From: Pyropia haitanensis
Lineage: Eukaryota > Rhodophyta > Bangiophyceae > Bangiales > Bangiaceae
Length of the DNA: 64,000 bases
NCBI GenBank assembly: GCA_008729055.1
Contig: SDUX01000006.1
Span: forward strand, 3,584,842 to 3,648,841
Direction: 5' to 3'
The notes beneath the pieces are model-generated. The model searched no databases. It saw only the letters and a list, made by a program, of their open reading frames with translations, and was not told the DNA's origin. The position numbers and the translations under genes were made by a program. This document shows positions 8,414-17,728 of the stretch, piece by piece. How positions within the stretch are numbered: the stretch's first letter is position 1; the number at the start of each line of letters is the position of its first letter.

Positions 8414-10092
8414 GACGACGGGGGAGGGCCGGCCGGCTTGGCCCGCGTCACGTGGGCCTCCCGACGGGCGTTCTCCTCCTCGTCGGACTGATCAATCTCG
8501 TCCACTAGGGCCTGCACCACGGCGATGCGGGTCCGTCGATTGACGTCCCGCTGCGCGCGGTAGCTGGCCTCGTCGGCCACCTTCTTGTGGCCCCGCGTAG
8601 AGTTGAGGAAGGCATCGCGGGCCTTCACCACTTGGTCGCGCTGGACGGCCGACAACTTGGGGCACTGGTGGGCCATGTGACCGGCCTCCCAGCACACGTA
8701 GCAACGTAGAGGCCCACGGGCCTCCGGCGTCCGAGCCGCCAGGTGACGACGAGTGGCGGGCTCATACGCCCACTCGGACGAAGTCGCCCGTCCATCCCGT
8801 CGGCCCGACGTGCCTTGATCAATCTCTTGACGGCCTTCCATCGCATCCATGGCCATCATTGGAAGTCGTGGCCGGGGGGTCGCCGGGCGGGGGCCAAACG
8901 AAGACCGTCGGCCTCCATCCGACTCCTTGGATCCCCCCTTGGCCAACTCGATCACATCCTTGGCCGCCTTGAACTTGCCGGCCGTATAGGTGACAAGCCT
9001 CTGGTAGGTGCACGAGGGCTCGTTGTAGACAAACGCGTCCGTTCGAAGGAACTCCGGTAGGCCTTGAATAAGCTGCTGCTTCATGGTGCCCTCCGAGTGA
9101 ATATTCCCGCAGGACTCCGAGAGGCCACGTAGCCGAAGGGAAAAGGCCTCGACGGACTCGTCGGCCTCCTTGATCGCCCGACTTAACTTGTCCTGCGCCA
9201 GGGCCAACGTGTGGGGCTCCGCGTAAGTCTCCAAGAACCAGTTGATGGCCTCGGGGTAGGAAGTGATGGCCGCCCCGCTTGTGGCACCCGTAGAGTCAGG
9301 GAGGGCCCGCGTGTATCGGGCCTCTGCGTCCCCGGAAAGGAAGTGGGGAACCACGTAGAGGGCCATCCCCTCCGAAACACCGTTGTCGTCGCAGGCCTTG
9401 GTAAACTTGCGAAGCCATGAGAAGACCTTCAAAGGCTCCTTGCCCGAAAAGGGAGGAAAGCCCCCAAAAGAGTGTTTCATGTTCTTGGCCATCCGCCCCA
9501 CCTTGCCGGCTTCCTTGGCCCCATAGGCCTCGGTCCGGTTCCGGAGGCGGTAGGTGTTGTAGTCCAGCACCCGCGAAAAGCGATCGTCGGCCGCCGCGAT
9601 AACTTGAGGGCCTGCGGAGGTCGGCGATTCACCTTGATCATGACGGCCCACGTCATCCTCGTTGGCTGACGAGGACGACGACTCCCCAGAAGAGCCCGAC
9701 GAGGAGTGTCGGCGACGCCGCGAGCGGCGTCGGGCCTTGGGGCCACCCTCCTTCTTGCTTGTGCGGGACCCACCGGCTTCCGCCGGTTGGCCCACTTGAT
9801 CCTCAGCGACCGACGGGGCGTTGACGGCCTGGCTAGCCGTCACCGCGCGGGACACCTCGGCCAAGATGTCCGTCCGAAAGTCAGCGAGGACCGACCGTAG
9901 TTCAATTGGCCCCAAAGATGGAGAGCCACGGCGAGGCCCCCCGTAGGGCGGAGTAAAAGAGCGGCGGAGGGGAATCCCCGTTGGCACACCACGACCACGA
10001 CCGGCCGTGGGGCCTCCGCCACCCGCAGGAGTAACTCGGGACACGTCCGACGGCGCACCGCGGCCCCTACCACCGGGAGGGAGATCCGCCAT
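8401..10092 (-). CDS. gag: Gag of element 2
   Basis: A 563-residue capsid/nucleocapsid protein. The start chosen is the ATG at 10092 (MADLPPGGRGRGAPSD), just after the primer binding site; the open frame further upstream runs through the LTR and is not protein-like. Arg/Gly/Pro-rich N-terminus, a Ser-rich acidic stretch, then a capsid-like core (EPLKVFSWLRKFTKACDDNG) parallel to element 1's gag, then a CCHC knuckle (CYVCWEAGHMAHQC, around nt 8705-8664). It ends in TAG at 8403-8401. The pol frame overlaps it in -1. No canonical slippery heptamer precedes the stop, only a G-run (GGGGGAAG), so the frameshift signal may be degenerate or lie elsewhere in the overlap. Confidence 0.8.
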   Translation of the reverse strand: MADLPPGGRGRGAPSDVSRVTPAGGGGPTAGRGRGVPTGIPLRRSFTPPYGGPRRGSPSLGPIELRSVLADFRTDILAEVSRAVTASQAVNAPSVAEDQVGQPAEAGGSRTSKKEGGPKARRRSRRRRHSSSGSSGESSSSSANEDDVGRHDQGESPTSAGPQVIAAADDRFSRVLDYNTYRLRNRTEAYGAKEAGKVGRMAKNMKHSFGGFPPFSGKEPLKVFSWLRKFTKACDDNGVSEGMALYVVPHFLSGDAEARYTRALPDSTGATSGAAITSYPEAINWFLETYAEPHTLALAQDKLSRAIKEADESVEAFSLRLRGLSESCGNIHSEGTMKQQLIQGLPEFLRTDAFVYNEPSCTYQRLVTYTAGKFKAAKDVIELAKGGSKESDGGRRSSFGPRPATPRPRLPMMAMDAMEGRQEIDQGTSGRRDGRATSSEWAYEPATRRHLAARTPEARGPLRCYVCWEAGHMAHQCPKLSAVQRDQVVKARDAFLNSTRGHKKVADEASYRAQRDVNRRTRIAVVQALVDEIDQSDEEENARREAHVTRAKPAGPPPSSGEA

Positions 10093-10106
10093 GTTGGCCG
10101 TCGACA

Positions 10107-10122
10107 CTCGACTGGTAGGCCA
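10107..10122 (-). promoter_or_regulatory. Candidate primer binding site of element 2
   Basis: Two bases inside the inferred LTR end the minus strand reads TGGCCTACCAGTCGAG. A TGG start right after the LTR is typical of tRNA-primed elements. I could not assign the tRNA. Confidence 0.35.
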
Positions 10123-10124
10123 CT

Positions 10125-10876
10125 TGTAGCTCAAGAGAAGAACAGGAACCGAAGAACAAAGATGGCCCGCTACCAAAGAAAAAGGAGAAAGGCGTCCTGG
10201 TTCAGGAGATGATGTTGCCCCTCCCCTGCTGCTCCACCATTTATGTAGCGTTATTGGCCGTTCTGCGGCCCTTGTCCGCCCCGCGTCGCCACCGCCAGAG
10301 AACAGAGGGCTACCAGAAGGAACGGGCCAGGGAGTCCCACACACACTTGCCCACCTCAACAGCCAGAGGTAAGGGAAAAGGCTAAAGCCCAAGGGGAAGG
10401 AGAACCCACAGCAACGTTGTTTTACAAGAAGGATCTCGCGTGGCCCGCGGACCAAGCCCCTAAGAGCTCTCCACACCACCCCCCGAGGGGCCACCAGGGC
10501 GCCCCCTCTCAGGGGCGCCTCCAGCGGGCCAAGTGCCAGCGTGCACCTGCCCCGCCGGGGCACCCCGCTCCACGCTAAAATCCCTCCACTCAGATGCAAG
10601 CGAAAAACCCTCACACAGATGCAATCCGCCCAAAAACCCAATGGGAAAAAAGGGCGAAAAGCACGAAATCACGCAGTGAAAATCGATGAGAACAAATGCA
10701 AGAGAAACCGTAAGTAGCAGGCCACCAAGTCCAACCAGGGGGAAGGGCCGCCACAACCGCCACCCGGATCGAGTCCGCCACCATGCCACCGCGGGCCGCC
10801 AGGTAACGCGGGACCGCCGCAACGTAGGCCTCGTCAGGCCACCACCAGAGGCCCCAAACGTTACAGACACGTGACA
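10125..10876 (-). mobile_element. Candidate 5' LTR of element 2
   Basis: On the minus strand this 752-bp block begins TGTCACGTG (10876) and ends GAGCTACA (10125), followed by a TGG-type primer binding site and then the gag ATG 33 nt inside. A TATA-like ACATAAATG lies near 10240. The inner boundary is better supported than the outer one, because no 3' LTR is present for comparison. Confidence 0.4.
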
Positions 10877-12170
10877 TGAGCAACATCCGTCGACCGGAAA
10901 GCTCAAAATGCGAGGCAGAGGCAAACCAGCACAGTCAGTGCTCCGAAGCAGAACGAACCGGTGGAGTAAATACGCATCCAATCCAAATTCCTGATCTTCT
11001 GGCTGAAGCGCAGTCGGCCTCATTGTTCAACTCCGCAAAATCAGCCAAAGCATGGAGTTGTTCGCCCAAAAGAGAAAAGGCGCCGTACTGGCACAGGCAA
11101 AGCAGAGCAATTTTGGCAAGAGGTTGTGTCAGCGGGGCGCTTTACTTCTTGGGAGACATGGAGACGACTGCGGGACGAGTCATGAAGCAAGGCACCAAGG
11201 AGGCACCAGCGACGGACCTACGGCAAAGCAGGGACGGGCCGTGGAGCGTGTCACCCAACTGAGGAACAGACAGGACAAGCACCCTGCTTAGTCGTGACGT
11301 GCTGGAAGCACCCACAGCCCATGCATATGCCCGCCACGGTTCACGCACACGCAGCCTTGGGCGCACATGAGCGCCTTGCACAGCGCACTTACACGCCGCC
11401 CAAGGATCACACAAATGCTGGACACGGCACTGGCAAACGCCACACACGGCCTTACACGCGGCAAGGCGGTTGCAAAACCAGTGTATGACCCGTCTGCACA
11501 TCATGACAGACGCGCGTCTCATATGGTGGCGCACCGTCACGAGCCGGAGAAGCACGAAGCCCCCCTCACAGGTTCCCCACGGCCTACGTCCGCCGAGGCG
11601 GCCGGACCGCGGCCACCGTAAGGGTCGCGCCCAGCGCCGCGTGAGAGCGTGCCACAAATAGAGGGCACACCGCCCCGTCGAGGGACACCTACGGAGACTG
11701 TGAGGAGCAGACCCGATACACTTCCGCATCAAGCCCCCCTCACGCTGGCGACCGTTAGCAGCAGGATACAGTGCCCCTCTCAATTCGCCGACCTGCACGC
11801 ATATATCTCTTCAATGCAAGTACGCGCGCCGGGACGAAAAGGCCGTAGCGCCCTCTGCGCTCAATCGTCCCGACAGGGCAAGGCCCGTAGGTGTCACTGG
11901 CGCCAGGCGGGAGGACCACGTCGCTGCTTCTGCGCGGACGGCTGTAAAAGTTGTCGGCGGCCTTCCTCTGGGAAAACGGATACCGCACAGATAGGAACGA
12001 CCCGATGGTGGACACTACCACCATGGTCCCAACCGCCAAGCTCCCCAACGCAATTGGAGGCTTTGAGGGCATACTGGGACCCGTTAAGGCTGCCACAGGC
12101 AGGGAAAGCGGAGGGAGGGAGGCCAGCCGGCTCGGCTTGCGCGAGAGCCACGTGGTCGGTCGCCAACCGT
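10877..12170. other. No gene recognised
   Basis: About 1.3 kb without a convincing open frame, domain or repeat. Short open frames on both strands lack protein-like composition. It may be degraded transposon sequence between element 2 and the decayed retroelement at 12180-13850. Confidence 0.4.
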
Positions 12171-12179
12171 CATGAACAG

Positions 12180-12660
12180 TCGGGAGATTCAGAGGCCGCG
12201 GCCGGGGAGACGGCCTGAGCGCCGCCGGCGAAGGAGGTTGTATTCAAACAGCGCTGCAGCCTAAACATCCCAAGGCGGGTGTCGATCACGTGACCGAGGA
12301 GCGGCAGCGCCGTCGTGCCATCAGCTCGCCCTTGCGCTCGTGGACCCGCAAGTCGAGGGTGGCCAGCAACTGCGCCGCCGTCTTCCAGCCCGCACACGCG
12401 TCCGCATGGCTTGCCGGCTGGCCCCTCTTTGCCTCCTGCGAGCGTCCCCCGCAGCCAAAAACATATGTGTCGATCTTGAATCCCATCTCCGGCAGCCGCG
12501 AAACCAGGGGCCGGCATTACATCTTCCAGGTGAATTGAGGGATCGCCAGCCCAAAAGGCGTCGACACCGGGACGAGGGCCCGCCCCTGCATCGTGAGGCA
12601 AAGGTGGGGCTGGTCGTCTGGGAGGATGCACACTTGGACTTAGGCATTGGCCATGTCTCT
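12180..12660 (-). pseudogene. Decayed reverse transcriptase, DIRS/Ngaro-like
   Basis: Minus-strand pieces in successive frames match RT motifs in order. One piece reads PDDQPHLCLTMQGRALVPVS and then TPFGLAIPQFTWKM (12620-12520), like the H-x-Y-L-x-F...LPFGL-x2-AP-x2-FT block. Next comes LPEMGFKIDTYVFGC (~12490-12460), where YxDD should be and is replaced by YVFG. Then LDLRVHERKGE (~12365-12335), and in another frame LLGHVIDTRLGMFRL (~12305-12260), the thumb-like 'LGHxIDTxxGxF' motif. A TAA (12519-12517), at least two frame changes and loss of the catalytic Asp pair make it non-functional. The family is inferred from the motif style. Confidence 0.5.
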
Positions 12661-12810
12661 CATATCGGATGGTCCGCAGAGGAGAGCCCCGGGGCTTGCT
12701 CCGTCAAGGTCTTGTACTTACAGCGAAGCGCTATCATGCACGAGTCGGCGTGCGGAAAATACACAACCAGCCAGGGTTCCCCGGCGCTGTGGGCAACAAT
12801 CGCTCCCTTA

Positions 12811-13850
12811 TCACAATGCGCGTCCGCCGTCTCCGTCGGGGACAGGTTCTTCTGCTAGACTGCCTCCAGCCAGCGGGCAAACTCCTGTGTGGCCTATTCG
12901 TCGTAATCGGCGCCGAACTGGTAGCCCCTGCTGCGGAACGCCGTGGGGCGCTGCTACTAGGGGATACTTAGCCGGCGAAAGATCAACTAAATCACCCACA
13001 GGGAGGCTCCCACAGACGTCCACGCCTCGCTGGCTCGCCACGAGGCCACAAAGAGTCGCACGAACGGCCGCAGAGCCGGTCCAGCCGGCGGGCGGGGTAG
13101 TCTTGCACGCTGGGGCTCCTTGCTTTCTAGATCTCGGGGGTGGATGCATCACTTCCGAGGCCGCCCGAAGACCCTGAGATGCCCTGCAGCCGCCCCCGCT
13201 GAGACCTTTTGCGGGCTGCAACCCCAACTCCTTTTCTAGCTTTTGCCTTGCCGCCACAGCCGCCACCACCATCTCGAATTCCTCCTGTCTCGTTCCCTCT
13301 GTCGTTCCAGGCGCGTTTTCTGTCTTTTCGCGCCCCGCACCGGCACCGCCGCCGTTGCCGCCGCCGCCGCCGCCGTGTCCTCCCTCAGGCGTGCCCGGCA
13401 TAGTCTTCTTGACTCTGGGTCGGTTGACTCGCGCCTCGGATGCCGCATTGACGTTGTTGCGCACCTCCTGTTGGGCGACGGGCGACAGCTAGCTGCGGTC
13501 CTTCGGCCTGCGGAAGGTGTTGGAAGACATGCCTTCGGTGGCCTCAGTGCTCCATGCCGACGGATTCCAGCTGCTAAAAATAGAATTCGTCGTACTGGGC
13601 TGTGGCGAGATGGAAGAACTGGCAAGAGGCAATGTCCTCGCCGGCGAGCCGGTCGGCGAGGGCGGCGGCGCCAAAGCTGTCTCGCTCGAGACATAGGATG
13701 GCGGCCGCGTTAGAGAGGTCTTGGTGTGAGCTTCGAGCTGTGAGGGGACGGCGGGGGTTAAGTTGAGGGGTAACGCGGAGAAAGGGAGGACACCACCAGA
13801 TAAGGGGTCCAGCACGACCCCTGGCCGGGACGCCCGGGTGGGGCGGCACG
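12811..13850 (-). pseudogene. Coding-like remnant upstream of the RT, possibly gag of the same element
   Basis: Two protein-like minus-strand stretches lie just 5' of the RT remnant. One (13740-13577) contains DLSNAAAILCLERDSFG and ends DEFYF then TAG. The other (13480-13200) contains VAQQEVRNNVNAASEARVNR and a Gly-rich segment followed by EEFEMVVAAVAARQKLEKEL. The second frame continues in phase with an upstream Pro/Ser-rich frame across a single TAG at 13491-13489. A Gag-like or nuclear protein is possible from position and composition; no named domain is recognised. Confidence 0.3.
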
Positions 13851-14878
13851 GAGCTGACCAGACTGAGCCGAAGAGGGGGGTGTCAGTCGTCTTTCAAGGA
13901 CAGCACCGAGAGGAGAGCAGGATCGACCGAGTTGAGACACGACTAGAATGGCCCTTTTTCCTCTCACTTGGGCTCACGCGGCTACCTGTGACAAAGACGC
14001 GGCCTTAAGAAAGCCCGCTGAGCCGTACTTTTACTGGCGAGAAAGCACACGCGTTCCTGCATCATCAAGCCGCACAGACATCCAAGCCCCGTGGCGCAGT
14101 ACCGGCAGCACGGACGGCGGCCGCCACGCTATCGGGGCTGCCACAGCAAGCACGACATGCAGCATGCCGCGACAAGGTGGTAAGCGTTGGAATGTCTACT
14201 TGACGGCTCGGAATCAGGGTTGGTGGGGGGGCGATTCCATTCGGCGTTCGGTTTCGCGAATACGGCGGATTCGCCGAACTGCGTAGACGTTCGACCCGAA
14301 CGACACATGCAGCGAATACACGTGGCACCAACTAGGGAGGTAGGATTCGCCCTGAGAACTGCATTGCAAAAGTTGCACGAGTAACGGTCCGTGCTGCCCA
14401 CGCGCGAGACGTAGGCCCAGACAGGATCCTTCATGGTTGCGGGACGTGCACCTAGAGAGGTGCACGCGCTCGAGAAGCGCCTCCGAGATGGGTGCTCGTA
14501 GAGGACGATGAAACTGCGCGGCACAGCAGCGGGAGCAGGTGCACCGCCTGGCCGTTTCGAGGACCTCGCCGCACTGCCTCTGCAACCGCACACGGGGGAT
14601 ACGTTGCTGGAGCGGCTTATGGCCGCTGCCAGTCGGTTGTCACTGAACAGCGCCGCGCGGCAGCTCACGATGGACACTCCGCATCCACTGCGCTCTGTTG
14701 ACAGCTCCAGGTGGGGGCGATATAGAGCCGCCGCCATTATTTTATTTTTGTGTGCTCCTATAATGAATGAGACGGTTGGTAGAATTGTAATAACGCTGCT
14801 GTAATTCTATCCGAACCGCGTTCGGTTTCGGAAACTGCAATTGCACCGTATTCGCGTAACGCTGGTCTGGTTCGGGTG
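13851..14878. other. No gene recognised; relatively AT-rich stretch
   Basis: Base composition is clearly lower in GC than the flanks. The motif GCGTTCGGTTTCG occurs twice (about 14243 and 14819), and CGCGAATACGG (14254) has its inverted copy CCGTATTCGCG (14847), which may mark another small degenerate element. No protein or RNA gene is recognised. Confidence 0.4.
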
Positions 14879-14881
14879 TAA

Positions 14882-15438
14882 GGGCACGTCCACCAATGTC
14901 GATATTCGCCGATATTCGTGCCACGTAGGAAAAACGTGGCGCGTCGGGCCAAACGTGGCACTGATGCGGTCGTTCATCAATGTCAACGAGCTATTCCGGC
15001 CTAAAACGAACCCCCCTCAGCGAATAGACTTGATATAAGTGACGACATAACTTCCTCTCCGTACCCTGACGTCTGTTAGCTCCAGAGCTATCGCCGGGCC
15101 AAAACAGGGTGTTTTGGCCGAGCGATAGCCCTGGAGCCAACAGACCTTACCAATTGCCAGGGCGATGATTGGCTGAGAGCGTGCCACGTGTGGGCATCAT
15201 TTCGACAGTGTGATAGTGGAGAGTTGTCAACACCAACGGCCTGGAACGAAGACGACGAACGGACCCGTGGTTTGGAAGGTAGCCTGTTGGTAGCCCCCGT
15301 CTCCACCGTAAGTCCACTTCACGTGCTTCGCCTGATAGCTCGCCGATAGCCCGACCACCCAGACGCTGCCACGTATGTACACGTGGCGTCTTAAAACCAC
15401 TCATTTAAGACTGGTAGCCGACATTGGTGGACGTGCCC
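14882..15438. mobile_element. PIF/Harbinger-type MITE, 557 bp, TAA target duplications
   Basis: Perfect 20-bp terminal inverted repeats GGGCACGTCCACCAATGTCG (14882-14901) and its complement (15419-15438) are flanked by TAA on both sides (14879-14881, 15439-15441). The TWA duplication is the PIF/Harbinger signature. There is no coding capacity. Near each end is a second inverted GCCACGT...ACGTGGC motif (14929-14960 and about 15369-15387), and the centre holds a 75-bp near-perfect palindrome. The TIR differs from that of the large element at 16304, so it was probably mobilised by another Harbinger. Confidence 0.88.
15071..15145. repeat. 75-bp near-perfect palindrome inside the MITE
   Basis: Arms 15071-15106 and 15110-15145 (36 nt each, about 3 mismatches, loop GGG) begin GTCTGTT and end AAAACA. 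As RNA or extruded DNA this is a long hairpin. Confidence 0.85.
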
Positions 15439-15486
15439 TAACGACGCAACCCTGCTCGGAATTGGTGTGGGCGCTCCTTCCCGCGT

Positions 15487-16174
15487 ATGGGGATGGAGAA
15501 GGGCCTGCCCGCGCTCGCCGCGGCGTGCCTGGAGCCGGCTCTGCCGGGCGCCGCCGCCTCCGCCGCCGCCGCCGCAACCTGTGCGGGTTTGGACGATGGG
15601 CACCCCGCGGGGTTGAGGGTGGCGGCGGCCGCCGCCGCCGCCGCCGCCGCGGACCGGGCGGCCGCGTTGACGGGCTGGCGGTGCAGGCGCGGGCGCTGCG
15701 CGCGGCGGCGGCGGCGGCGGGCGCGGGCGGCCCCGCCGCCGTGACGGGCGCGGCGCGGGCGGCGCGCCTGCGGGCGGCGGTGGTAGCCGCGGCCGCCGCG
15801 GCCGCCGCCTCGTCGGCGGCCGCCAGCACTGCGGGCGCCGGTTGGGGGGGGGGGGGGGATGAAGGGGAGGAAGGGGGGGCCAGGGGCGGTGCCCGCGGCG
15901 GCGGCGGCGGGTGCCGCCGCTGACGCGGCCGCCGCGGCCGCCGCAGACGCGGCGTGGACGGTGGGCGCCGTGGCCCCCGACGGGGTGAACCCCGTCGAGC
16001 CGAGGCTGCCTTGAAGGCCATGGGGGGGGGAAGGAGGAGCTGCCGGCTCAGCCGCCCGCCGTCTGGGGCGTGCAGGGGAGGGAGGGGGGGGGGGAGTGGG
16101 GTGGGAGGGGGGGGGGGCGGGTGAGCGTGCGCCTCAAGCGCACGTACCGGGCCTACGCGTGCCTGCTGCGGTGA
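15487..16174 (+). CDS. Small Ala-rich protein, frame-broken at G runs
   Basis: Starts at ATG 15487 (MGMEKGLPALAAACLEPALP). Protein-like sequence continues in other frames: VQARALRAAAAAAGAGG and AARLRAAVVAAAA (about 15675-15830), DAAWTVGAVAPDGVNPVEP (~15949-16005), KEELPAQPPAVWGVQG (~16031-16078) and finally RLKRTYRAYACLLR before TGA 16172-16174. Each frame change falls on a G run (15846-15858, 16022-16030, 16086-16120). No family is recognised; long Ala helices are likely. The Harbinger element inserted 127 bp downstream. Either several small G-rich introns or homopolymer-length errors explain the breaks. Confidence 0.4.
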
Positions 16175-16303
16175 GGGGACGCAGGCGCGTGGGAGGGATG
16201 GGGGGGCGGGGGGGGTTTGTTTCTCTTTTGCCGTGTGCTTGGTTTTTCCTTTCGTGTTGTCTCTGTTGGGGGTGTTCCAGAATTGTTTCCTCCGTTTGTG
16301 TTA

Positions 16304-16322
16304 GAGTGTTTCCACCAATGCG
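16304..16322 (+). repeat. Left TIR of the Harbinger element
   Basis: GAGTGTTTCCACCAATGCG, preceded by TTA (target duplication). It is identical to the complement of 28593-28611. Confidence 0.93.
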
Positions 16323-16523
16323 AACGATCTGCCTACCATCTCACAGGCAACTTTCGGAATATTCATTTGAGCGTCCACGTGGCTGCTGAATGTCGTCTCC
16401 GCCAATGGGAGCGCAGCACGGGCAAACGGGAGTCCGGTGGCGGCCAGATTCGGGCCTCCGATTCGGTTTCAGCCCTCAATGGAGTTGAGGTAGTTGAATC
16501 TAACTCTCGAGTGCCACGTACAC

Positions 16524-16603
16524 AAACGAGATGGTTATGACCATCTCGGAAACGATCTAGGGGGGGGTAGATCGTTTCCGAGATGGTCATGACCATCTCG
16601 TTT
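16524..16603. repeat. 80-bp subterminal palindrome with G-run loop
   Basis: Arms of about 36 nt (16524-16559 and 16568-16603) around a G8 loop, nearly perfect. Each arm itself contains GAGATGGTCATGACCATCTC, which is a perfect 20-bp palindrome at 16580-16599. This is a likely binding site for the transposase or the Myb-like partner (inference). Confidence 0.88.
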
Positions 16604-16899
16604 CGGGTTATGGGAAGGTATATTGGGCTAGAATGGGGTCTAGAACGGGACATTGGAGACATCCTCGAAAGTTTTTGGGTGCAACCCGAAAGCCGCACGG
16701 CGGCCGCTCGTCCCGTGCGGAGGTCCCGCGCCGCGGGGTGCCGGCAGGCCCGTCGCCACGGTTGCTGTGGCGGGCCAGTCGCCACGGCTGCTGTGGCGCC
16801 TCGCGCCTGTCACACATTCGCGCCCGTCGCAATCCGCGGGCGGCGCCGGCAACCCCGCCCGAGGCGTGTCCCCGTGTGCATCGGGGCCGGCGGGAATGG

Positions 16900-17350
16900 C
16901 ACCAGAGAGGGGGGCGGGGCAGGGGTGGCGACAAGCGGCTGTGCTGCGGCGAGGCAGCATCGGCCGCGGCCCCGCGCGAGAGGCCCGTTCAGGGGCGTGG
17001 CGAGCGGGGGCGGGCTGTGGGGGGGGGGGGTGGGGAGCCTGCGGCCGCGGCGTGTCGGCCGCGGCCCGACCCAGGAGCATCATTTCCGGACGTGTGGGGG
17101 GGGGGGGACGCCCCTACGGGCGCGTGCGGCGGGGGTGGCAACCAGCGGCCGTGCCGTGTCGGCCGCAGCCCCGCCGGAGAGCATCGCTCTGAGTGGTGTG
17201 GGGGGGGGCGGGCGTCACGTGGGAGGCGTCCGGGGGGGGGGGTGGCATGGAGCGGCCATGGCGCGGCCGAGCAGTGTCGGCCGCCCCCGCTCGAGCGCTG
17301 CTCAGGTGGTGTGGGAGGGGAGGGTGGGGGGCGGCAGGGGGGTATTGTGG
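16900..17350 (+). repeat. Subterminal GC-rich tandem units
   Basis: About four degenerate units of roughly 110-130 bp recur. Each has a GGGGTGGC-A/G-ACxAGCGGC phrase, a GTGTCGGCCGC(A/G/C)GCCC phrase, a GAGCATC-like phrase and a G-run. They lie between the left end and the transposase. Long open frames through them are low complexity and not counted as protein. Confidence 0.5.
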
Positions 17351-17728
17351 GGGTGCCGGCTCACGAGGGCCGCAACGTGGCGGCCCCCATATCCCCCCCC
17401 CCACCCTCGACCCTGTTTCGCCCGTGCCTGGTGTGGGGGGGGGGGGAATGGGTGCCACTGGGTGCATGGCGTGTACCGTGTGGCACGCGCAGCGCCGTTA
17501 CCCGGTCGCCGTCGCCGTCGTCGCGACCATCCCCATCGCCGGCACTGCTTCCGCGTCCATCTCTCACTCCGGCACCGCCGCGATCACCACCATCCCCACC
17601 ACCACGACGGACACCACCGCCGCCACCGCAGCCGCCATCACCACCTGCACGTGAGTGGCACTGTTTTGTCGCCTGCGGCGCTATCGTCAACGTGTCGGCC
17701 GCCCTGTTTTCGCCCGAGGGGCCACGCC

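Larger units (their letters stand above)
7662..10876 (-). mobile_element. Second Ty3/gypsy element (element 2), 5' part, interrupted
   Basis: Reading on the minus strand: candidate 5' LTR (10876-10125), primer binding site (10122-10107), gag (10092-8401) and the start of pol with the protease (about 8413-7662). RT and everything downstream are missing because element 1's LTR begins there. The gag is homologous to element 1's but clearly a different family. If element 1 is a nested insertion, the rest of this pol should lie beyond element 1's 5' LTR, left of the window. Confidence 0.65.
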
